This document shows positions 11,650-24,427 of a DNA stretch of 64,000 nucleotides, piece after piece. The DNA comes from Eublepharis macularius. Taxonomy: Eukaryota > Chordata > Lepidosauria > Squamata > Eublepharidae. The stretch lies in contig NC_072805.1 in NCBI RefSeq assembly GCF_028583425.1, forward strand, positions 17,928,001-17,992,000, in the 5' to 3' direction. A model generated the notes under the pieces. It saw only the letters and a list, made by a program, of their open reading frames with translations, did no database searches and was not told the origin of the DNA. The number at the start of each line of letters is the position of its first letter. Positions within the stretch are counted from its first letter, which is position 1. The translations under genes were made by a program, and so were the position numbers.

Positions 11650-12690
11650 TCCGCGTCAGGGGGTCTTTGGCTGCAGCAGGATCCATGGGTAATTTCACAT
11701 TCAGTCTTTGCCCCGTTTTCAGTACTTGTTTCACTTCCCACGTTTGTCTGCATTTTACACTTCCAAGCTAGTCATGTGACGCAGCTCTGGACTTAGCCTG
11801 GGGCATTCTCGATTCTTCTCTCTGTGGACATGCCCCGACCTTTATTTGAATCAGCTGTAGAATCAAGGTTAGCGCGATTCATCTCAGTGTGTACACTTTC
11901 ATTTCCTTCCCCCCCTCTCCATTCTTCTCAGTTTTTGATTGGTTGCAGCTGATTTAACCACACCCACCTTCCACATCCCATTCAAGCTATTCCTTTATTT
12001 GGTGATTTTAAAGTGGCAGTAACATTTCAGTGCCATTTTGCTACATGCGCACACTGATTTCTTTAATATCTAGTATCCTCTTGCTATTTCCATTTTGTTG
12101 CCATTCTTCTCCAGGATCTCTGCTGAGCAGATTTCCTATTTCTTAAACGGGGGGGGGGGGGGGAGGTGGGCACCGCTGCAAACTCACACAGTGAAGCATC
12201 ATTCGGTGCCTCACCAGGTGGGCTGGAGGTGCTTGGTGTGCAGGAGGGCAAATTTCTTCCCCCCCCCCCCCGCCCGCACACCAATATAAAAATATCTCGC
12301 TGTTGCACCCTCCCCCACCATCGCTTCCCAGGTTTTATTTTTTTTAATGCAATGCAACGTGGCAGCCGCTACACACCCATAACTGTTGTCATGTCAGCAC
12401 ATTGGACAAAAGGAGGACTGACATTTTGAAGGGGGAGGGTTAAGGGTAAATAAAGACCTGACGTGGATTTCAGAGACCACAAAACCCACTACTGAAATGG
12501 TGCCTGATAAGAAATATAATATTAAATGCGGGACTTCGAATCGAATCCGTTGTTAAAATGTAAAATGTGCAGGCACAAAACCAATGCCATTGCGATCATG
12601 GCGAATGCTCACTAATGGCGATTTAAATCGTGAGTGGGAAATCGGCTTTTTTATCACTCCCCTCAGCTCATCTTTTCACTAGAAAAAGCA
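11650..12690. other. Gene-free stretch with homopolymer runs
   Basis: No gene recognised. A run of G near 12150-12163 and a run of C near 12260-12271 are the only notable features. Confidence 0.4.
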
Positions 12691-12694
12691 AAGG

Positions 12695-12938
12695 CAGGGC
12701 TTTTTTTCTGGGAAAAGAGGTGGTGGAACTCAGTGGGTTGCCCTCAGAGAAAATCATCACATGGCTGGTGGCCCCGCCCCCTGATCTCCAGACAGAGGGG
12801 AGTTTAGATTGCCTTCCACAAGGGCAATCTAAACTCCCCTTTGTCTGGAGATCAGGGGGCGGGGCCACCAGCCATGTGACCATTTTCAAGAGGTTCTGGA
12901 ACTCCGTTCCACTGCGTTCCTACTGAAAAAAAGCCCTG
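12695..12938 (+). mobile_element. hAT-type MITE 'CAGGGCTTTTTTTC', copy 1
   Basis: Starts CAGGGCTTTTTTTCTGGG and ends TGAAAAAAAGCCCTG, with two arms that pair along most of the length around 'gtttagattgcc' / 'ggcaatctaaac'. Flanking octamers (agcaaagg / gatacagg) match only in part, so the target duplication is eroded here, unlike in the other copies. Confidence 0.8.
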
Positions 12939-12949
12939 GATACAGGTAT

Positions 12950-13980
12950 CCTGGCGCCCACTGAGGCAGCTCATTTGGTCTACCCGACATATAGCGTACC
13001 AAGTATTTGACAGCTCCCAATGAGAACTGGTTCACCTTTATGTTGTGTGTTTGCTGCCTGGGTAAATCCAGCTGCCTCAGACGGCCGGCAATGGCATTTC
13101 ATTTCTATTCCCATTCATTTTTAATCAGGCTGAAGTTTCCTGAACATGCCGGCTTCCTTTCTGCTACACTAAGTTTCTATTAGAAGTGTCGGCCTAGACA
13201 AGGCTCCAATGTGTACAAATTACAGCTGGGAGGAACTTGGCAATTTCATCTTGGTTTTGGGCTTTAAACACAATTCCCCCCACCCACGCACCCATCTCGG
13301 TTTCAGCTTGCGCCAAATTCCCAGGTGGAATTGCCTTATCGAGGTTCAGATTTTAATTAATTCAAACAAATCTGGCCTGAAATGGATGCGCTCTGGAGTT
13401 CATTCAGAAACATATGGCAAAGAACTGCCTCATGCCACCCCCGGATCTTTAAATTTTGCAGCTAGATAGCAATTAATGAGACTTTTCAGGATACTTCCCA
13501 CATTATGAGGGAGAGGAATTCTTGGGGACCTGTTTGCAAGCTGCAGAAGAAGCAAAGAACTGAAACAGTTGAAATATGCATATAAAAAGTAACCTCTGTT
13601 CAGACGTATTGCTCCCTGTTCCCTGCAGGGAGTCTGGAGCTTCTGGTACCGGCCCTTGGCTAAATCATTGCCTCCGTTTTTGTCCCTCGGAAAGAATGTA
13701 GGAAGGTTTTGGAAAATGTTGCTTAGTCTTACTCTTTTGATAGGAAGAGAAAGGAAATGAGCGACGACTTATGCACTCATGTGGGGAAGGGCACAAGACG
13801 CCAGTGCGCTGCTTCCCTCCCACGCTCCCAAGGAGTGACTTTTCCAACAGCAAATGTTGCTGAATGTGCTCAGTTCACAGCTGTTCTTTAAGTACACTCA
13901 GATCTATTGGGAGGTTAAACGTTCTATCAAACATTTTTGAAAATGGGATGGGTGAGGGGAACCCCTTTTGGGTCTGACCC
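12950..13980. other. Gene-free stretch
   Basis: No exon, RNA gene or bounded repeat is recognised. Confidence 0.4.
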
Positions 13981-13984
13981 ATTT

Positions 13985-14600
13985 CAGAACATAAGAGAAG
14001 CCATGTTGGATCAGGCCAATGGCCCATCCAGTCCAACACTCTGTGTCACACAGTGGCCAAAAAACCAGGTGTCCTCAGGAGGTCTGCCAGTGGGGAAGGG
14101 GCACTAGAAGCCCTCCCATTGATTGCCCCCCCCAAACACCGAGAATACAGAGCATCACTGCCCTAGACAGAGAGTTCCATCTATACCTTGTGGCTAACAG
14201 CCACTGATGGACCTCTGCTCCACATGTTTATCCAATCCCCTCTTGAAGCTGTCTATGCTTGAAGCTGCCACCACCTCCTGTGGCAGGGAATTCCATGTGT
14301 TAATCACCCTTTGGGTGAAGAAGTACTTCCTTTTATCCGTTCTAACCCGACTGCTCAGCAATATCATTGAGTGCCCACAAGTTCTTGTATTGTGAGAAAG
14401 GGAGAAAAATACTTCTTTCTCTACCTTCTCTATCCCATGCATAATCTTGCAAACCTCTATCATGTCACCCCTCAGTCATCATTTCTCCAAGCTAAAGAGC
14501 CCCAAGCGCTTTAACCTTTCTTCATAGGGGAAGCGTTCCATCCCTTTAATCATTCTAGTTGCCCTTTTCTGCACTTTTTCCAGTGCTATAATATCTTATA
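13985..14600 (-). mobile_element. CR1-type LINE 3' fragment (pseudogene of RT C-terminus plus 3'UTR)
   Basis: The minus-strand frame at 14463-14194 encodes the C-terminal tail typical of CR1 ORF2: a segment with 'RKYFFTQRVINTWNSLP' and then 'EVVAASSIDSFKRGLDK'. Upstream, the same strand reads an eroded '[20 protein letters not shown]' type stretch. The 3'UTR (14190-13985) ends with 'catggcttctcttatgttc'. It is 5'-truncated to about 0.6 kb and carries stops, so it is dead. Confidence 0.75.
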
Positions 14601-15170
14601 GCACGGATATCTATAATATCCGTGCTATAATTTCTTCTTGAATTGGAGAATGCAGGGCTTGAATTTTAACTGGGCTGAAGGCTACTGAATCTGAACTCCT
14701 CTCCACAGTCATCTTTCTACAGTCGGCTGCCCAAACTCCTTTTTCACCCCAGCCTGGCTCACAGTTAACAGCCCACAGAAAGGTTTGTGGGGCAATGAGG
14801 GGCAGGGGGGAGGAGGGAGGGTTCGTGCCCTGCTTCAGATATAAAATAGACACACACACACACCCCACCCTCCCTGCTTTATATGTGAATGGGGCAGCCA
14901 TGCTAGCAAACAAACATGGCTGCCACTGTCACGTCTGGTGAGGCTCTCAATTACCGGCTTTAGGCCAGACTGTTCTACAGGAGTATTTCGCAGGGCCCGT
15001 GCTCTCACATACACTCCACTACTTGGGAAAGGAAGCACAGCGCATGGCTAGTTTGTGTTCCAGCGGCACTGGTAGAAGTAAAAGTAGTGTGACTGTGTTT
15101 GTGCTGTGCTCCTTCCCTCTGGCCACCTCTGCCAACCCGGAATGAGGGGTTGCCCCAGATGTCCCTATGA
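14601..15170. other. Gene-free stretch
   Basis: Nothing recognised, apart from a small hairpin (gctataatatct / gatatctataatatccgtgctataat) at about 14585-14632 at the edge of the CR1 fragment. Confidence 0.4.
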
Positions 15171-15172
15171 AA

Positions 15173-15626
15173 TAGGGTTGCCAGCCTCCAGGTGGGAGAA
15201 TAAACAAAGCAGCGGTGGCTCTCCCGGTTACAAACACTTGCAAAAAAGGGGGGGAGGGGGACCGAGTCCGCCACAGGAGAAAAATGCACTTGACACTGTG
15301 CAGGCTATTAATCAATTTAAAGTGCAATGCAATGCACTTTAAATTGATTAATAGCCTGCACTGTGTCAAGTGCATTTTTCTCCCATGAGGGACTCGGTCT
15401 CCCCCACCCTGTTTTTTTGCAAGCCTCCAGGTGGTGGCTGGAGATCTGGAATTACAATTGATCTCCAGGGGACACTGATCCCTTCCCTTGGAGAAAATGG
15501 CTGCTTTGGAGGGTGTGCTCCCTGATACTGTAACCATTCTGAGTCCCCTCCCCAAACCCCACCCTCTCCAAGCTGACCCCCCCAAATCTCCAGGAATTTC
15601 CCATCCTGGACCTGGTGGCCCTACTA
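15173..15626 (+). repeat. Dispersed repeat D, copy 2, interrupted
   Basis: Left piece 15173-15195 ('gggttgccagcctccagg') and right piece 15422-15626 ('ggtggctggagatctgg ... aatctccaggaatttccc') belong to the repeat seen at 4.62 kb. They are separated by a 226-bp insertion. Confidence 0.6.
15196..15421. mobile_element. Palindromic insertion with 13-bp flanking duplication
   Basis: 'agcctccaggtgg' occurs at 15183-15195 and 15422-15434. Between them, 15237-15423 forms a near-continuous inverted repeat with arms of about 90 bp, few mismatches, and a loop of about 6 bp around 15327-15332. No protein is encoded. The direct repeats look like a target duplication longer than the 8 bp of hAT elements, so the mechanism is unclear. 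Confidence 0.55.
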
Positions 15627-16130
15627 TGAAATCAAGGGGACGTGGGACCGTTCCCCATTTTCTAGGTGGAAGGAGCCCCCAAGGAAGGACTCAAAGGTGG
15701 CTCTTGCTCACTCTCCACCACGACCTGTCTGGCATTTAGGAGGGCCAAGAGAACTCTGCTGTGCCCTCCCCATAAGAAATGGGAGCTTATCCCAGATGGC
15801 CCTGCGAACACCCCTGGCACGATCACACATTGGCTGTTGGGAGAGGCACTCATGGGAAGGCCAGAGAGGAGCACATTGGTGATTCTTTTATCTCCAGCAA
15901 GGAGGGGGAATGGCAGACTTCCTGGCGCACGAGGCTAGAGCTGGATCCAGGTGAAAACTCCAGCTCAGAGCCTGACAATGGGCTGGATTTTTAACATTTC
16001 AGAACACATTCTTGAGGAGGTGCTGCCCTCTGCTGGCTATAGAGGAGAATGTATTTCTGCCATACAGCAATTCTCTTTACAAGCAGCTTGTTACACACTG
16101 ATATCTGACACATCTGCACAAGACATCTGA

Positions 16131-16495
16131 CACGTGTTCTTCGTGTGTCAGCAGATGCAATGTTAGCCGGGAAGTGTAGTTTTAAATGACAGAGCTGGCA
16201 GAGATTGCTCTGGAGGGGACGGATACTCTCACAGCCTTCTTCCGCCTCTGGCATCTCCCCTCCCGGAGCCTTTGCCCTGCCGAGACTCAGTTAATTCAAA
16301 GTTTTAAGCAGTGAGGGTAGCAGGGCAAAGGCTGTGGAAGGGGAGAAATGGGAGCTTATCCCAGATGGCCCTGGGCACACCAGAGGTGGCAGAAGGCTAT
16401 GAGGGAATTTGTCCCCTTTGGAGTGATCTCCGTCAGCTCTGCCATTTAAAACTACACTTCCCAGCGAACATTGCATCTCCTGGCACAAACACGTG
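16131..16495. mobile_element. Foldback element, family G
   Basis: The arms start 'cacgtgttct' and end 'acaaacacgtg' and pair through 'agatgcaatgttagccggg' / 'gcgaacattgcatct' and 'gtagttttaaat' / 'atttaaaactac'. A one-arm relative lies at 10955-11090. The phrase 'gggagcttatcccagatgg' at 16351 also occurs at 15781, outside the element. No clear target duplication. Confidence 0.5.
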
Positions 16496-16499
16496 ATCA

Positions 16500-17545
16500 G
16501 GCACTTTGTGTAGAGAGACTCACTGATGGAGGCACGAGCTTCAAAAATTTAAAACAGATAGAACTTGGATTTTGCCAAGAACTCGTAAACACTGTTCTGA
16601 CTGGGTCTAAATTCTGGCCCTAAAAAGCCACTAGATTAGACCGGGGGATTTAACAAAATGTTATTGGCTAGGGAAGATCTCCTGGATTCCCCTGCAAGGA
16701 AGGCGTCTGGAGGATTATTGAGTAAGAAACAGCAGCTCTGAATTTGGGAGAGGGAGAACAGTCGTCCAAACGGGAGGCATCTTGAGCGTCGTGGCATCTC
16801 TACTGACCTGTCTGTGTGCATGCCTGCTTCAAGTAGATTCTGCTGTATATATACTTATTAGACAGTGTCAAAACAGTAATGATTTGAATGATCTGATGCA
16901 GAAGGCAGGGAAATAGTGTGACGTGAGTTAGCTGTACTTCTACCAAGTCAGAGTACTGGTCAATCTAACCCAGTCCTCTTATCTTCAGCTCTCCCACATC
17001 TCAGGAGGAAGGAAGAGCTTCTCAACATCTCCCCAGAACTGTTAATTGGAGGTGCCACAAATTGAACCTGGGCTGCCACATACACCCTGCGTGTCTGACC
17101 TCCTCCCCTTACTGAATATTGCACAAAATGCACTCTACAGAATCAAAAGCAGCCCAACACCGTGCATTGTGACCTGCCCAGTGCTTGATAACATGCATGC
17201 TCTTGCGGTCCCAAGTCACCAGGTGAGTCAGTCATATTCTGGTGAGCCAGTGAGTCGCAAGGGGCTTGGTGCAATCTGATTCTACAGGGACCAGACACAG
17301 GGGAGTTTTCAACAGGGGTTGTATATTTGGCTCTTTAAAGTATTTACTAGCCAAGTGCTACTGGGGGAAAAAGCATGGCTCAGAATTTTGTCCTTACCAA
17401 GGTCCAAGCAGCCCAAAAACACGACTGCCAGAAAAGACAGTTTTGTGCCCTTTTTCCTGGAAAGGCAGCAAGCGCCTGCTACACCAGCTGAAATCAATCA
17501 AATTCATTCCAAGATCATGGCTCCAGAGGAGTTAGCTCTGTTTGT
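16500..17545. other. Gene-free stretch
   Basis: No exons or bounded repeats recognised. Confidence 0.4.
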
Positions 17546-17548
17546 TGT

Positions 17549-17680
17549 TGTAAAATAGTAGAGTCCAGTAGCACCTTTAAGACTAAGTTTTTTGAGAACC
17601 GCTGTGGTTCTCGAAAAACTTATGCTACAATAAAGTGAGTTGGTCTTAAATGTGTTGCTGGACTCTTTACTATTCTGCCC
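17549..17680. repeat. Foldback repeat H ('agtccagtagcaccttt')
   Basis: Inverted arms 'gagtccagtagcacctttaag' (17561 on) and 'cttaaatgtgttgctggactc' surround 'gagaaccgctgtggttctcgaaaaacttatgctacaataaa'-like DNA. The family recurs at 46.85-47.17 kb and 50.99-51.46 kb. Confidence 0.6.
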
Positions 17681-17722
17681 CCAAAATATGCTGTGTTAAC
17701 CTTGGCTGTAGAGTATCTTAAG

Positions 17723-17983
17723 CAGGGCTTTTTTTCAGCTGGAACGCAGTGGAACGGAGTTCTGGAACCTCTTGAAAATGGTCACATGGCTGGTGGCCCC
17801 GCCCCTTGATCTCCAGACAGAGGGGAGTTTAGATTGCCCTCCATGCTGCTCCAGCAGTGCAGAGGGCAATCTAAACTCTTCTCTGTCTGGAGATCAGGGG
17901 GCGGGGCCACCAGCCATGTGACCATTTTCTCCGAGGGCAACCCATTGAGTTCCACCACCTCTTTTCCCAGAAAAAAAGCCTTG
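17723..17983 (-). mobile_element. hAT-type MITE 'CAGGGCTTTTTTTC', copy 2
   Basis: Perfect 8-bp target duplication atcttaag at 17715-17722 and 17984-17991. Ends are CAGGGCTTTTTTTCAGCTGG and the matching inverted terminus, with full-length pairing arms. Orientation is opposite to copy 1. Confidence 0.9.
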
Positions 17984-17991
17984 ATCTTAAG

Positions 17992-20074
17992 ACAAAGCAA
18001 ATGGCGACTCAAAATGAATCTCTTTTAACTTGGAGACCCCATATAAAATGGTGCTTGAAGGACACAAATTCTCCTCCTTTACAGGCCCAGCAGAGGGTCT
18101 ATAAGTCAATTATTCTGCAGAATAAAAAGGCAGAACTCCAGAGCTAATCTTGCCTGTTGTTTTTGGGTGACAGACAGCAGCAGCTGTTAATAGGCAGGAA
18201 AACGCAACTCCTGTTTCACAAAGTTGTCAGCTAACATTAGCTCACACGTCAGTTTATGCCACAAATTCTCCAACTTTCTTTGCCAGAAGTCTTCAGTGTT
18301 TTCTTAGAGCTTTAATCTTAGATGCATAGGGACCAGTTACAGCTGATCAGCAACACAGAATGCACTCTGCACTTACAGATGCAAAACTCTGCCAGGTAAC
18401 ACAAAGGAAGAGACTTTGAAATTGCAAAATAAGCTTTTTGAAATAGGACTTGAGCGATTAATGAAGTGAACTGCAAAGCCTGTCCCATTTCATTATAAAA
18501 CTGATTTGTGCAGCCAGAACAGCGACTAGCAACTTGTTTGCTCAAAGTCTCTGGAGAAATGCGCCATTGATGGAACTTTCCACTATGAAGCCTCGTCCCT
18601 TACACCCACGCAGGAGGCAAACCTTCCTCTTTCTTTGGAAACTGAAACCAAACAGTATGCCCCCCACCCGCAAAAAGAAACGGATGCCAGCTTTCCTGTC
18701 TCTCTCCTGTAGTGAAGAGAGAAGAGCAGCCTCTCTTGTGGGATGACCCAAGCAGAGACTGGATTTCAAAAGAGATTATACAAATTTATAGAGGATATTT
18801 CCATTCTAGGTTAACAGAACTTCCATGTACAGAGGCAGTGTACCTCTGAATAGCAATTGCTAGAGACCAAACAGCAGAGAAGCGTTACTTTTGTGCACCA
18901 TTCATGGGATCTAGGGCAGAGCAAAGGGGCAAAGGAGCCACATTATTTCCTTCCCACCTTTGTATTTTGCCACTGCCTGTTTTTCCTAACTGCCTGAAAC
19001 CCTAAATCATCCAGACCATGGTATGACAGAGATGGGTACAAAGAAAATATGAATTTGTGGCTGGTTGCTTGATACAGAACCCCAAAGGCATTCGACTAGG
19101 GTTGGAAAGATCCCTTTGCTATTGCAAAATTCCAGGAAAGCTGTGGGCCAACCAGCTTGCAGGTCCCATGTGGCTTCTAGACACACTTAAGTTACTTGAG
19201 TGGGTATGGAGAGGGTGCCTACACTGGCTACATTCAGGAAAGCATGAAACAGTTGTATTGCAGAGGGCGTTTGGAAGAGGGTGACCTGTCGCAGCAGATG
19301 TAGCTGTGCACCTCTAAATTTGTGCATGGTTCCCAAATTTGTCAAAGGCCTCCTTTGATTTATGTTCTTGCAACTTACTGTTGCACCGTTAAGGCAGGAT
19401 ATAAATATTTCAATTAAATCAATATATCCGATCTTCAACAGAGCCCCATTTGCAGATACTTAAATCCACAGATCGGGGCCGTGTATAGTGAAAGGGTTTG
19501 TTTTACAAACTCGGGGGGGGGGACACACCCAGGTTTGCACATAACACCCCCCTTAAAGTTTAAGTGCAAATGACTGTGTCCCAACAGCGCTGTGGAGGGC
19601 TGGGGATAGAGTAGCAGGAGCCACCAAACCCACCACAGCTGAGGAAGTCAGGCTAGAGGGAAGCAGGCAGGGAGATGGTGAAGTGCAAGCCACCAGCTAG
19701 AAGCAGCTGGTCAGAGGAGGAAGCCCAGAAGCAGCGAAACTGGAGGTGGGTGGCAGCAGGAGAGAGAGGCAGGAATCCCTGCAACAACGAAAGCGACAGC
19801 ACAGCTGTTGGGTGACTGGAGGAGATGGAAGATTTCTAGCAAGCGAGCAAGGTAGGGGGGGCAGGTGAACAGAGCAGGCATCAAGACTCCCCTTCTCCCA
19901 TGAGTTTAGCAGGGCCCTGCGTTGGGTGCGGCAGAGCCTGAAAGGCAAATAGGCCAGCAAGCAAGGTGGGAAGAACAGGATTCCCGCCCACACGTGCCAG
20001 TCTGATGGGTCCCCACTGATAAATGTGTATTTGTCAAGCATGAAACAGACCTTTAGCATACTAACAGGACACAG
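17992..20074. other. Gene-free stretch downstream of PLA2G15
   Basis: A LINE/SINE-like 3' tail ('aaggcaggatataaat') is seen near 19390-19430. A G run lies near 19513. No gene recognised. Confidence 0.4.
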
Positions 20075-23000
20075 TTAGTATTCAATCAACTTTATTATGT
20101 TATTAAAGTAAACAAATAGGCCAAAAAAAAATCTACTGAACTCAGTCATTCACAAAGAGAAAGGTGTGTATAAAAATGCTAGGCTTCACCAGGCAGTGTT
20201 CTATACAAAATACTGTTAAAAGCAGAGAACAGCAAAAGTCGTTGCTCAGTCCCTGAATTTTCTGAAAGGCTCAAACGCCACCATCGTCCACAAAGCAAGT
20301 CGAACTGGAAGCATCCTCAACTTTGGCCTGCAAACCGCTTCGCCACGGCTACTCAGTGGTGAAATCTTCTCCTTCTGTCAGAATCACAGCGACCCTGAAA
20401 CCACCACCAGCATTACTTTAAAAAAAAAAAAAAAAGGCTGACATCCCATCCAGGACTCTCGCTTTACAGCTGTCAGAATACGTTTGGTCCTAGAAAATGT
20501 TTTTGGTTTTTGAAAAACACCTAAGAAAATGGTATGGGTTACAAAGAAAAATTCTAAATTTATAAGCATCGGGGCCTCCAAGAGATACTGTGTAGAGGTG
20601 AGCTGTTGAGAAAACACACAAGGTGCGTTTTCTTCAAGTCAACAGCAGCAGTCAGGGTGCAAAGAGAGAGTTCTGGATCAATAAAAAAGATTTAGCACCC
20701 TCAGTAAAAATTGATTCCCCCCCCCCTTTTCTCTCCAAGCAGTGTAAAATTACAATTCAAATGCAGTTTGGCCTAGCAGACAGGAGAGGATGCTGTCCTA
20801 GAGGGGAAAAAAAGCATCTGCTGGACGCACTTGCAGAACGTGAAGGATCCCGGGTCAGGACCCAAAGGGATTTTAGAGGAATGGGCAAAGCCGTCCAAAG
20901 CGTTCAAATACACTGAGGCGGGGGTTATGGCAGAGAGTTATGCACAAGGGGGACTGCAATTTGTCACAGACTGAACATCTGCGGTAAAAATAAGGCTGAC
21001 AGAGACGGGCTAAAAATACCTGAAAGGAAGGGTTGACATCTGTAAGCATTAAAAAACAAAAAAGCTATTTAAAGGACAACTTGTGAGCCAAATGCACAAG
21101 AGGAGGACAACAGGTCATGTCACCTGAGACAAACCTGCTTTAAGATCCCCGGGCATATTAAATGGTTAACATCAGCTGGAACATCAGACAAGTAAACTAT
21201 CACGAAACTGGAAGTGATGGGGGTGGGGGGAATGGAGAGCGATCCGGACCGATGAAACGGAGGCACACAACAAAGTACAACTTCGATACCTAGCAAATGA
21301 TGAGGCGCAGCAGCGATGGATGCCAGTGTTCAACTATGAGACCCGCCACAGAAATAATGGTGCAGGCATATCATACAGTACACCACCAGGTCTTTGGCTT
21401 AATCTCTTAGCCCTCCCAACCTCACTGAAACTAAACCTGTTCAAGTTAACTAAACTCCTGTTCTTCCGATTATTCCTGCCTGCACCATCCTGCTCTCCGT
21501 CTCGTTGAGGAGCCAAGGCCCACCTTCCTGCTTAGTTTATTCTGCTCAGCACCACTGATGATACATAAGGTACAGGTTAGCAAACTGCTGAACAAACGTC
21601 TCATCGTTTCCAGCAACGCCTATCCCACCTTTCTGCCAGGACACAGATGCCAAGCTGATGGGGCACCGACTTACGGATTTACCCGTTGGATGGGCTGCGG
21701 ACAAGAAATAAGCAGCTGTGTTATCCCAGGAACTCCACCTCGCCCTTTGAAGGGGAAGGTTTCAGCTACACCCATATGCATGGCGTTAAGCACAACGGTA
21801 CCTTGAGGCTGCAAAGGTCAAAAGGAAACTGTCTTAAGACAAGAAGCTGGATGTATGGCCCATTTAAGAACTATAATCATAGCCTGGCCAGTTTAGCAGG
21901 CTGTATTTGCACGAGATCTTGACAAAATTAAACTCAAGAAAAAAAAGTAACAGGCTTATGTTTGACAAATCAAAGACACGGCTTGAGGAGATAATCTCCG
22001 AGGGCTAGGCGTGCAAAAACGTCTGATGGAAGAACCTGCGCAGTTACTATGCACACCCATAGTGTTTGCAGTTGTGAGCTTTAGCTTCCACCAGTTGCCA
22101 AAGAACAGAAAACCAAACAAAATTGGGCATTTCGTAAGGCAAGAAAAACCACACTGAACATAGCTACCTTGATTTCTAAAAGGACCGTTACGCTAATGAT
22201 AACTAACTGCATTTGTAACAATAATCCATGATGTCTGAGACCTGGATAACCATAAAGTTTGAGAGGTGAAATGGAAAAAGGTTACACGCAAGACCAGTAA
22301 CAGAACTCCACTTTCAACCTGTGAGCGATCACGGCATTCTTCTTGTAACAAGTTGGCCAGGATGAACCCTGAAAACTAGGAACACCAGAATGACTTCTCT
22401 GGGTCTACGACTGTTTCCTCCGCCTTCTTGCTTACTGAGAGAACTGGGCTAAACATCCACAAGTCTGACCACTGAACTTGGCACAAGCTTCAAGGGAAAG
22501 CCCCCACTCCCTCATTGCTCTGTGTAGTCACTGAGTGGAGAAACATTTCCTTTTTGTACATTTAAGGCTTCCAAACACCACGAAGCAACCGATCGCCTGC
22601 AGTATGCCAAGTTCAAGGCAAGATGGTTTGCTTCTGGCTCTGCAGCTGTTAGGCACCATTTTTTTCCGGGCTGTGAACCCTTATTTGGGACATCAGCAGT
22701 AACATGTACAGATTCTGATCTCCGTTTGCGCTGGGAAGAACTGTCAGTCCCACGGCCAGGCCAGAAGGCAGGGCTGGCTCAGACATCTCTCTGCCTGTAT
22801 ACGGCTTTTTCTAGGGACACGTCACAAGACTCTGGCTGCACGTTACAGCACTGGAACCAGAGCGTGAGCTGCTAGGGGGCCCCATTACTTCACTGTTCAG
22901 TTTCCCCTCCTCTAAGGAGCCCATGGAACAGAGTGGAAGAGTTAAAGAACAAGGAAAGAAGATTCCAACAGGACACTGCAAACCACCAAGATTTCCAGAA

Positions 23001-23915
23001 AGAATTCGCTCTCTACAAGCCTGTTTAACTCCGTCTGGAATATATAAGGCCTGCAGTGGCAAGGACAACTTACATGGGAGAACAAAATACTTAGCAAAAT
23101 ATACTTGCATCTGGTGAGGATTGGGGCAGGGTGTGTGTGTGGGGGCGGGGGTTTACATCTGGCTGGAGGAGAGTCGGTCATCCCCCTGTATGCAGCCCGA
23201 TCAAGCATCCCCAGGGGCTGCCAGCCGGTGGATCTCAACAGAGCACGGAGACCGCTCTCAGCTGGTGAACATCGACCCTGAAAACCTGCAGCGCTACACC
23301 TTCCAAGCAGTGAACTCCTAGGCTCAGTACTAATTAAGACCTCACTGTCAGCAGCCTTTGAACTTTCATTCTACCCCATAGGTAAGGACTAAACTGTCCA
23401 TTTTCCTTCAGCATTAGTAGATCCCAGTAGGAAGGCAACTTCACCAAAAAGCAATGTGTCTGGCTGAAACGTGGCCGAACTAATGTCAAGTTAAAATCCA
23501 TGAGAGTTTGTCACACGCTTAGTAACAGCTTTCCCTATGTGGACTAATGAAGCAGAGCTTGCAACCTTTACGTTCTAGCAACATCTCTCTCACATTACAA
23601 CATGGAAAGAGAGAAATCTTCCCCTCATCCGGGAGACCAATGAACGCAGCACATTGTCCATGTGAATCAACATGTGAGAATGTGCCAGAGCTGCCCAGAT
23701 ACAGCTGGGATCAGGGTTTTTTTTAAATGTAGGACACCAATGGTCTGAGCATGTGCGCTAATCCAAGACGAATGATTGCTGAAACCAAAGCGGCTTCCCA
23801 ACCGACCTAGTAAAAGGGCTTTTTAAAGGGGGGGGGGGCAAAACAAGCATCTCCCCCTGCTTGGAATCGACCCCTCAAGTTAATGTTGTGAAGAAAAAGG
23901 GTGCCCTACACTGTG
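20075..23915 (-). other. PLA2G15: Probable 3' untranslated region of PLA2G15
   Basis: Directly behind the PLA2G15 stop codon comes about 3.8 kb that, unlike the flanks, contains none of the repeat families found elsewhere in the window. It ends with an AATAAA (20096-20091 on the minus strand). A second AATAAA lies at 21541-21536 and could serve a shorter form. The extent is inferred from repeat absence and signals; no transcript evidence is available. Confidence 0.45.
20091..20096 (-). promoter_or_regulatory. Candidate polyadenylation signal (AATAAA)
   Basis: Canonical hexamer on the minus strand at the far end of the repeat-poor tract, so cleavage would fall near 20065-20080. An alternative hexamer is at 21541-21536. 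Confidence 0.4.
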
Positions 23916-24427
23916 TCAAGAGCCACTGAGAATGTTTTCTATGTAAGAAATGGTTCTGGGATCATAAAGCATCTCGATGTGTTCGCTTCCTGGCAGCTCT
24001 TGAAGTATCACCTTCTGCTCCTGCTTTCCCACCCACTTCCGACAATGCAAAGCACTTTCTACGTTAACCGTTCCGTCGCCGTCGCCGTAGCCTATCTTCG
24101 GCTCCTTGTCTGGGAAGATCTCGTAGACGAACGAGTCAGGGGTCTCAATGCCAGTGCCGTAAAGACAGTGTATGCGCACCCCTGGGGGAGGCATCTCATA
24201 GACCAGGGATTCAGTCTCCTGTCTCATGAACCAGCCATCTTCAAAGCCGATGTCTCTATAGAACTTTTGGAAATCCTGAATGGTGTAGTTGGCAGTTGGC
24301 GTGCTGACAAAGATCTTGTCGGGAGACCAGGTGTAGTTGTAAGGGAGCAACCAGTTGGTCGAAACGGCAGATCTCTGCTGGTCTCTGATCTTAAGGGAGC
24401 TGATGACGGGGATCCTGTTGTTGTCTC
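23916..24427 (-). CDS. PLA2G15: PLA2G15 coding exon 6 (catalytic Asp and His, stop)
   Basis: Acceptor CCACAG before 24427. Encodes [52 protein letters not shown] (Asp367) and [10 protein letters not shown] (His399), ending at a stop at 23918-23916. The overlapping 185-codon plus-strand frame is an antisense shadow. Confidence 0.97.

Noticed and set aside
15019..15585. 188-codon minus-strand frame
   Set aside because: It runs through the 15.2-kb palindrome and repeat D, with no recognisable protein.
1..20074. Expected neighbour of PLA2G15 (SLC7A6 in mammals)
   Set aside because: I looked for amino-acid transporter exons downstream and saw none. The gene may lie beyond the window.
20408..20433. 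Poly-A run in the 3'UTR as a processed pseudogene tail
   Set aside because: No adjacent retro-copied sequence or target duplication could be found.
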